A program made the position numbers and the translations under genes. The notes below the pieces were generated by a model. It worked only from the letters and a program-made list of their open reading frames with translations. It ran no database searches and was not told where the DNA came from. This document shows positions 15,366-19,486 of a DNA stretch of 19,486 bases, one piece after another; the stretch's first letter is position 1, and each line of letters opens with the position of its first letter. This DNA comes from an uncultured Azohydromonas sp. (GTDB taxonomy: Bacteria > Pseudomonadota > Gammaproteobacteria > Burkholderiales > Burkholderiaceae_C), in NCBI RefSeq assembly GCF_937926365.1, contig NZ_CALAOH010000020.1:1-19486 (forward strand), read 5' to 3'.

Positions 15366-15371
15366 CCCAGG

Positions 15372-15395
15372 AAAAAGGCGCCTCGCGGCGCCTTT
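15372..15395 (-). terminator. Intrinsic terminator of the parAB operon
   Basis: Read on the minus strand, AAAGGCGCC, loop GCGA, GGCGCCTTT and two more T residues form a 9-bp stem with a T-run. It lies 4 bp after the parB stop and is a clear rho-independent terminator. Confidence 0.9.
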
Positions 15396-15399
15396 GGGT

Positions 15400-16425
15400 T
15401 CAGGCTGGATGGCGGCGTATGAAGTCCTCGACCAGCCGCAGCAGTTCGGCTTCGCGCTCCGGCGGCAGCACGCCGGCCTCGAAGCGCAGCGACGCGCGTC
15501 CGCGCGCATCGCGGCTCAGCGTGGCGAGCTTGCGGCCGTCGCGGCGCAGGTGGGAGGACGCGGCGGCCGGTCCCGCTGGCATGGCCTGGCCGGTGAGGGC
15601 GTTGAATACGGCCTGCGCCGCCAGCGCCTTGCCCTGCCCCTTGAGCTCGCGCGCCCGTTCCAGCACCGCGTCCGGGTCCTTCTGCAGCAGCTCCGACAGC
15701 GGCTGCGCCCAGCGGAACTGGATCTCCAGCGGCGAGGCAAAGGCCTCCACCACGGCGGCCGGCAAGCGTGCCAGTGCCAGGCTCTTGGACACCAGCGACA
15801 CGTCCACCTGCACGGCTTCCGCCAGCTTGCGCAGCGACGGGTACAACCCCTCGTCCAGCGCGCGCCGGTACATGCAGCCCTGCTCCCACGGGCTCAGGTT
15901 CTTGCGCCCGCGGTTCTCGCGCTCCATCGCCTCGAAGAGCTGCTGGTCGGTGACCTCCTCCACCAGCGCGCGCACCGGCAGTCCCAGCTCCAGGCAGGCA
16001 CGGTGGCGGCGGTGCCCGAACACCAGCTCGTAGAGCACGCCCGATTGCGCCGCGCGCCGCTCGGCCTCGGACAGCGGCCGCACCTTCACCGGCTGCACGT
16101 TGCCGCCGGCGGACTCGATCTCGGCCTTGAGCTCGCGGAACTCCGCATCCGCAAAGCTGGCCTCGTGCCGGTTGGCCCAGCGCGAAGGCCGCACGGAGGC
16201 CGCGTCCAGGCTGCGCATCGGCACCGCGCCTTCGAAGTCGCGCAGCCGCTCGCGCAGATCCTCCGCCTCCTTGATCGCGGCCGACTGCGTGGAGAGGAAC
16301 TGCAGCATCGAGCCCGGCGCCGTCTTGGCGCGCGCATCCTCGGTGGCGGTCCCGGCGCCGCCGGCCACCGGCGACACCGGTGGCACCTGGATCAGACCGG
16401 CCTTGGCAGCGAGTTTCTTGCTCAT
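15400..16425 (-). CDS. parB: ParB/RepB/Spo0J-family partition protein
   Basis: This 341-residue protein is the centromere-binding partner of ParA. It has the N-terminal CTPase-type core with GNVQPVKVRPL (108-118) and the signature GHRRHRA (137-143), then ENRGRKNLSPWEQ (170-182), a helix-turn-helix around 197-219 (LRKLAEAVQVDVSLVSKSL), and a C-terminal part that by family knowledge dimerises. The first 60 residues are Ala-rich and probably mobile, where ParB proteins usually contact ParA. The ATG overlaps the parA stop (ATGA), so translation is coupled. Six copies of a 19-bp palindrome around the gene are its likely binding sites. The single G/C at the palindrome centre recalls the operator of KorB, a plasmid ParB relative. 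Length fits the plasmid/chromid branch. Confidence 0.93.
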   Translation of the reverse strand: MSKKLAAKAGLIQVPPVSPVAGGAGTATEDARAKTAPGSMLQFLSTQSAAIKEAEDLRERLRDFEGAVPMRSLDAASVRPSRWANRHEASFADAEFRELKAEIESAGGNVQPVKVRPLSEAERRAAQSGVLYELVFGHRRHRACLELGLPVRALVEEVTDQQLFEAMERENRGRKNLSPWEQGCMYRRALDEGLYPSLRKLAEAVQVDVSLVSKSLALARLPAAVVEAFASPLEIQFRWAQPLSELLQKDPDAVLERARELKGQGKALAAQAVFNALTGQAMPAGPAAASSHLRRDGRKLATLSRDARGRASLRFEAGVLPPEREAELLRLVEDFIRRHPA

Positions 16426-17681
16426 GCGCGCGCCCTCGCCTTGCGGGTGTTGAACGGTTCAACACCCTTGGCCACCGTGCCCGCCGGCGCGCCCGAGCGC
16501 TGCTGCTGTTGCGCCCAGACCGAGCGGATGGACCCTTCCACGTGGCCGACGAAGGAGTCGTAGGCGTCGCGCGCGCGCTTGAAGGTACGCGCGCTGCCGT
16601 CGTAGCGGGCCACGTCGTACACGGTGCCGAACTCCGCGGCCGTGACACCCGTGACGGCCGTCTTCGGAATCTCCACCGGCAGCACTTTCTCGGCATAGGT
16701 CTGGCCGATCCACTGGCGCACGATGGTGCTGGCGGCATCGGTGGAGTCCACCCGGGCCAGCAGCACGTGGATGAAATCGAACTCCTTGGACAGGCCGCGG
16801 CGCCCCAGCAGTTCGGTCGTGAGGTCGGAGAACAGGCTCCAGAACTGCGCCGCGGAGGCGAAGTCCAGCGCGTTGGGCGGCAGCGGCATGATGATGCCGT
16901 TGCTGGCCATGAAGGCGTTGATGGTCGTGTAGGAAAGGGCAGGCGGCGTGTCGATGATGATCACGTCGTAATCGGCGCGCACGTCGTCGATGCCCAGGTC
17001 CAGCACGCGCCAGAACTCGAAGCCCGGCTCCTGCGTCTGCCGCGCCGGCAGCGCGAACTCCGCGCCGAACAGCACCGGCGCCGCCGCCACCAGGTCGATG
17101 CCGTCCCAGTAGGTTGGCTGGATGGCGTAGCGGATGGAGGTTTCGCTGCCCATGCACAGCGGCAGGATGGTGTGGGTCTCCTGCACCTCGGTGTCCGGCA
17201 GGATGCCGAACAGCGTGGTCAGCGAACCTTGCGGATCCGTGTCGATCACCAGCACCCGGTGCCCCAGCAGCGACAGGCCCTGCGCCAGCGTGACGGCGGT
17301 GGTGGTCTTGCTCACTCCCCCTTTGAAGTTGCCGATGCTGACGGTGACGGCCTCGGCGCCGGCCGGGCGCAGTTGCTCCTTGCGGTACTCGCGGATCCAG
17401 GTGCGCGCCTCCGCCAGGCTGAACTCGCGGCGCGAGCCCGATTCGTTGAGCTTGCCGCCGGGCAGGTCGCCGCGCGTCATGCGGTGGCTGAGCGAGCCTT
17501 TCTCGATACCGCACAGCGCCGCAAGCTGGCTGAGGTTGAACACCGGCGCGTTCTTGCGCGCCGTCGGCGCCAGCATCGCGCTGCGGATTTCACCCATCAT
17601 CGCGACGGCGCGCTCGGCCTGGTCGGCGATGTCCTGCAGGCCGATCGGCCGCGGCGGTTTCAATTCGATCTTGTCCAACAC
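16422..17681 (-). CDS. parA: ParA-family partition ATPase with N-terminal DNA-binding domain
   Basis: This 419-residue protein is a type Ia ParA. The N-terminal 110 residues contain a MerR-like helix-turn-helix segment (about 47-100, SLSHRMTRGDLPGGKLNESG), by which such proteins repress their own promoter. The ATPase part has the deviant Walker A KGGVSKTTT (120-128), VLVIDTDPQGS (143-153) and Walker B YDVIIIDTPP (238-247). I start it at the GTG at 17681 because GAGGG lies 5 nt upstream; the frame stays open to 17801 without family-like sequence. The last residues, KGVEPFNTRKARARA, are encoded across parS-like site 6, so the tail seems to result from the site lying inside the gene. It drives segregation by ATP-dependent binding to the nucleoid together with ParB. 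Confidence 0.93.
   Translation of the reverse strand: MLDKIELKPPRPIGLQDIADQAERAVAMMGEIRSAMLAPTARKNAPVFNLSQLAALCGIEKGSLSHRMTRGDLPGGKLNESGSRREFSLAEARTWIREYRKEQLRPAGAEAVTVSIGNFKGGVSKTTTAVTLAQGLSLLGHRVLVIDTDPQGSLTTLFGILPDTEVQETHTILPLCMGSETSIRYAIQPTYWDGIDLVAAAPVLFGAEFALPARQTQEPGFEFWRVLDLGIDDVRADYDVIIIDTPPALSYTTINAFMASNGIIMPLPPNALDFASAAQFWSLFSDLTTELLGRRGLSKEFDFIHVLLARVDSTDAASTIVRQWIGQTYAEKVLPVEIPKTAVTGVTAAEFGTVYDVARYDGSARTFKRARDAYDSFVGHVEGSIRSVWAQQQQRSGAPAGTVAKGVEPFNTRKARARA
16447..16465. promoter_or_regulatory. parS-like site 6, inside the 3' end of parA
   Basis: GTGTTGAACGGTTCAACAC is a perfect copy within the parA coding sequence, read on the minus strand as Gly-Val-Glu-Pro-Phe-Asn-Thr, 22 bp before the parB start codon. 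ParB binding here could affect parAB transcription or only seed ParB loading. Confidence 0.75.
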
Positions 17682-17895
17682 GGAACCCTCACTTCTTCTG
17701 GTTGGGCAGCGACTTGACGCTGCAAGCATGAGTGCCGCGCATTGTGTCAAGCAGACGTTTTGTTGCAAAGCATTTGCATCGCACCGTGCGGTTAGCACCA
17801 CAGCGGGATGGCGTCATTGGTTTGAAAAATTTCAGCGCCCGCTTTGGAAAGGTTCAGACCCTTAACACCCTTAATACCCTTTAAGGCCGAATTTC
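17682..17895 (-). promoter_or_regulatory. parA promoter/operator region and adjoining AT-rich repeats
   Basis: On the minus strand a perfect TTGACA (17750-17745) lies 63 bp before the parA GTG; no good -10 box is visible at 16-18 bp. Just upstream of it is the palindrome TGCAAA-GCA-TTTGCA (17764-17778), a candidate ParA or Rep operator. TTGACG on the plus strand (17714-17719) faces it, so the two form a spaced inverted pair. Further right are TGAAA-AA-TTTCA (17823-17834) and the AT-rich repeats listed separately. Confidence 0.4.
17858..17884 (+). repeat. Triple 9-bp AT-rich tandem repeat (possible DNA-unwinding element)
   Basis: ACCCTTAAC, ACCCTTAAT and ACCCTTTAA follow one another without gaps in the most AT-rich part of the intergenic region, next to the iteron array. 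Short AT-rich direct repeats beside iterons are typical of the unwinding region of iteron origins. The role is inferred. Confidence 0.5.
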
Positions 17896-17920
17896 TCCAT
17901 GCACGACAAGCGCTTAGATC

Positions 17921-17932
17921 GTTTCACGTGAG
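17921..17932 (+). repeat. GTTTCACGTGAG, left copy
   Basis: This 12-mer, containing the palindrome TCACGTGA, marks the left edge of the iteron array; an identical copy lies at the right edge. It matches 11 of the first 12 bases after the T of the widely conserved chromosomal parS TGTTTCACGTGAAACA, but lacks its right end. Confidence 0.5.
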
Positions 17933-17949
17933 TGGAAACGGGAGCTTGT

Positions 17950-18035
17950 GGAGCCTTTTCGGGAGCACGGATGCAGGGATACGGGACGTGTTGGAGCTTT
18001 TTCGGGGCGCCACGTGCATGGATACGGGACTCGTT
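17950..18035 (+). repeat. Two tandem 43-bp repeats carrying variant iterons
   Basis: Copies at 17950-17992 and 17993-18035 share GGAGCyTTTTCGGG at the start and GGATACGGGAC towards the end. The first block is a variant of the iteron core TTTTCGGG, with GGAGC in place of GTGAG. The remaining 25 bp are specific to this pair. Confidence 0.7.
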
Positions 18036-18047
18036 GTCGCCCCGGCC

Positions 18048-18056
18048 TGTGCACAA
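18048..18056 (-). promoter_or_regulatory. DnaA-box-like sequence in the origin region
   Basis: TGTGCACAA (reverse complement TTGTGCACA) has one mismatch to TTATNCACA. It lies between the 43-bp repeats and the regularly spaced iterons, where iteron origins usually carry a DnaA box. Confidence 0.4.
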
Positions 18057-18081
18057 CCTGGCAGCCAGGCGATCCCGCGAG

Positions 18082-18390
18082 GTGAGGGTTTTCAGGAGCT
18101 GTGCGGGGACGAGCCAGGGGCCGGAACGGCAAGCCGGCGCAGCGGATCCGGACTGGTTCCATCCACCTTCGGCACCGGCCCGATTCAGCGCCGGGCTGGA
18201 CAGGTGAGTGTTTTCAGGAATTCCGCGAAGCCTCGCGGTCGCCAGGCCGTGGTCGGGACGTGAGAGTTTTCGGGGTGTTTGCCGGCCATCGGGTGGCCGG
18301 ACCGCGTGCGCTTCGCGTGAGGATTTTCGGGATTCGCCGTGCGTGACCCTGAACGGGCTCAGGCCAGCAGCAGGTGAGGATTTTCGGGAT
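18082..18390 (+). repeat. Iteron array of the replication origin (five copies)
   Basis: Five direct 17-bp repeats start at 18082, 18204, 18260, 18317 and 18374, all in the same orientation, with consensus GTGAGgaTTTTCgGGAt. The last four are 56-57 bp apart. Direct iterons upstream of a rep gene are the binding sites for the initiator in theta-replicating plasmids. Together with the AT-rich repeats and DnaA-like box they mark the likely origin of vegetative replication. Confidence 0.85.
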
Positions 18391-18412
18391 CCCAGGGGCT
18401 GGGGCGGCCGCG

Positions 18413-18424
18413 GTTTCACGTGAG
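18413..18424 (+). repeat. GTTTCACGTGAG, right copy
   Basis: An identical 12-mer to that at 17921-17932. Its last five bases, GTGAG, are also the first bases of the iteron and the left arm of the inverted repeat before rep. Confidence 0.5.
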
Positions 18425-18437
18425 AAGTCGCTCTCAC
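18420..18437. promoter_or_regulatory. Inverted repeat GTGAGA-N6-TCTCAC before rep (candidate Rep operator)
   Basis: A perfect 6-bp inverted repeat ends 22 bp before the rep ATG. Each arm repeats the GTGAG half of the iteron. In iteron plasmids the initiator often represses its own gene as a dimer bound to such an iteron-related inverted repeat; that role is inferred here. Confidence 0.6.
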
Positions 18438-18459
18438 GCGTGCGCTACAGTGCCTTTCC

Positions 18460-19486
18460 ATGACGAGCGATGCGCCACCTCCGCCTCCCAAGCGCCGGTC
18501 CAGGTCCCGGTCCAGCGCCGCGGTCGGGGCCGGAACCACGCGCGCCGTCACCGTGCGCAAGCCGGTCAACACCCTGGCCATCGTGCCCAAGTCGGCCCGC
18601 ATCACCTCGCTGGGGCGCAAGAGCTACAACGTGCTGCTGCACGAGGCGCAGGCGCAGGGGCTGGACAAGGACGTGTTCCGCGCCCCGCTGGAGCGCATCG
18701 TGCGCGGCGTGGACTTCGACTCCAACGACCACGCGCTGATCAAGAAGCACCTGCGCGCCATGGTCTCCACCACCGTCGAGTGGCAGTCGCCCACCACGGG
18801 CGAAGGCACGGCGTGGAACGTCAGCGGCTTGCTGGCGCACGCGCGGCTGACCAAGGAGCGCGGGCAGGTGTGGGTGGAGTGGTCCTACGCCGTCAACCTG
18901 AAGCAGGAACTGCTAGAGCCCAGCGTCTTCGCGCGGCTGAAGCTGGAGATCATCAGCCAGCTGCGCTCGCATGCCGGCATCGCGCTGTACGAGATCTGTA
19001 CCCGCTACAAGGACGTGGGCCGCACCTCGCGCCAGCACTGGCGCTGGTGGCGCCCAGTGCTCAGCGGCCAGCCCGAGAGCGAGCGCACGGCCAAGCTGGA
19101 GTACCGCATCTTCAAGCGCGACACCTTGAAACCCGCCATTGCCGAGGTCAACGCGCTGACCGACCTGCAGGTGGAACTGGCCGAGTACAAGGATGGACGC
19201 TTCATCGGCGATATCCAGTTCCTGATCAAGGTGAAGCCTCAGGCCGCGCTGCCGGCCGCAGCCGCGCCGCAGCCGGTGGACCTGCAGCTCGTGGCCCGCG
19301 CGCAGACGCTGGGCGTGGCCGAGGAGAAGACGGAGCAGTTCCTGCAGGCGCACGGGAGCGCGGCGGTGCAGGCGGCGCTGGAATTGCTGGCGCGGCGCTC
19401 GGTTTCCAACTACCCCGAGCCGCTGCGCGACCCGGCGCGCTACCTCAAGGCGATCCTGGCCGGCGAACCGGCCGCCGGCCCCGAGC
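18460..19486 (+). CDS. Replication initiator protein, Rep_3/RepB-like (partial, continues beyond the window)
   Basis: The frame is open from the ATG at 18460 to the window end (342 codons visible), so the C-terminus is missing. The protein starts with a basic Pro/Ser/Arg-rich tail (1-35). Two winged-helix-like domains follow: SLGRKSYNVLLHEAQAQG (50-67) and ARLTKERGQVWVEWSYAV (128-145) in the first, then FARLKLEIISQLRSHAGIAL (157-176), ALYEICTRY and RIFKRDTLKPAIAEVNALTD (216-235), the form expected in the second domain of iteron-binding initiators. It would bind the iterons just upstream and open the origin. The Shine-Dalgarno is weak. The family is recognised from these patterns; the subfamily is uncertain. 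It diverges from parA across the 780-bp origin region. Confidence 0.85.
   Translation, partial: MTSDAPPPPPKRRSRSRSSAAVGAGTTRAVTVRKPVNTLAIVPKSARITSLGRKSYNVLLHEAQAQGLDKDVFRAPLERIVRGVDFDSNDHALIKKHLRAMVSTTVEWQSPTTGEGTAWNVSGLLAHARLTKERGQVWVEWSYAVNLKQELLEPSVFARLKLEIISQLRSHAGIALYEICTRYKDVGRTSRQHWRWWRPVLSGQPESERTAKLEYRIFKRDTLKPAIAEVNALTDLQVELAEYKDGRFIGDIQFLIKVKPQAALPAAAAPQPVDLQLVARAQTLGVAEEKTEQFLQAHGSAAVQAALELLARRSVSNYPEPLRDPARYLKAILAGEPAAGPE

Larger units (their letters stand above)
13865..15371. other. Gene-free centromere-like region with parS sites and outlying iterons
   Basis: This 1.5-kb stretch between the recombinase and parB has no frame with a recognisable protein, although GC bias leaves long open frames. 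It holds five copies of the 19-bp ParB-site candidate, two iteron-like repeats, a DnaA-box-like sequence, a short AT-rich stretch at 14155-14197, and two tandem 8-bp hairpins (14750-14772 and 14773-14800). I infer a partition region that also carries origin-related elements. Confidence 0.6.

Noticed and set aside
13925..16465. The 19-bp palindromes as CRISPR repeats, transposon ends or terminators
   Set aside because: Spacing is irregular (78-1100 bp), no T-run follows, and no transposase gene or target duplication is present. Position around parAB favours partition sites.
14204..16563. Very long plus-strand open frames across the parS region and opposite parB
   Set aside because: They are Arg/Pro/Ala-rich frames without family motifs, lie opposite a clear ParB on the minus strand, and pass through palindromes. 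They result from high GC content.
17921..17939. GTTTCACGTGAGTGGAAAC as a functional universal parS
   Set aside because: The right half departs from GTGAAACA. It is kept only as a repeat of possible interest.
17950..18035. 43-bp repeats as a CRISPR array
   Set aside because: There are only two adjacent copies with no spacer between them and no cas genes.

Overview
The window is high-GC DNA of a beta-proteobacterium, most likely Burkholderiales and plausibly the Comamonadaceae. The reasons are the codon use, the fds-type NAD-linked formate dehydrogenase with a ModE-like divergent regulator, the DUF6152 pair, and the large N-terminally extended tyrosine recombinase. The right third holds a complete replicon-maintenance module (Rep, iterons, ParA, ParB, parS-like sites). 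The replicon is therefore probably a megaplasmid or chromid, or a plasmid integrated in a chromosome. The assignment rests on recognised motifs and not on any search.

Left part (1-11.4 kb), metabolic cargo: a hexose-6-phosphate mutarotase gene (+); then a leftward group made of a ModE/PBP-like regulator, a small membrane protein, a DUF6152-type exported protein and a 5'-truncated vapC remnant. Divergent from the regulator lies a formate dehydrogenase operon of two overlapping genes: a fused FdsG-FdsB diaphorase subunit (NADH, FMN, [2Fe-2S], [4Fe-4S]) and the molybdenum/iron-sulfur catalytic subunit FdsA. The usual fdsC and fdsD genes do not follow. A lipoprotein with a glycoside-hydrolase-like look ends at a strong intrinsic terminator. 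After a 600-bp gene-free, hairpin-rich stretch comes a nitroreductase-family gene behind a Fur-box-like sequence, and then a convergent hypothetical gene.

Right part (11.4-19.5 kb), replicon backbone: a tyrosine recombinase gene, preceded by an AT-rich inverted-arm sequence that looks like a recombination core site; a gene-free 1.5-kb stretch with five copies of a 19-bp odd palindrome (GTGTTGAAC-S-GTTCAACAC); parB and parA, translationally coupled and read leftward, with a sixth copy of the palindrome inside the 3' end of parA; a 780-bp origin-like region; and a rep gene that runs off the right edge. The origin-like region holds seven iteron-like repeats, an AT-rich 9-bp triple repeat, a DnaA-box-like sequence and an inverted repeat carrying the iteron half-motif just before rep. 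Two more iterons and another DnaA-like box lie about 4 kb away, beside the recombinase gene.

The most notable points are the palindrome family, which is probably a non-canonical parS with the single-S-centre architecture of KorB operators; its placement inside parA; the outlying second iteron/DnaA cluster; the duplicated GTTTCACGTGAG that brackets the iteron array; and the candidate recombination site in front of the recombinase gene.
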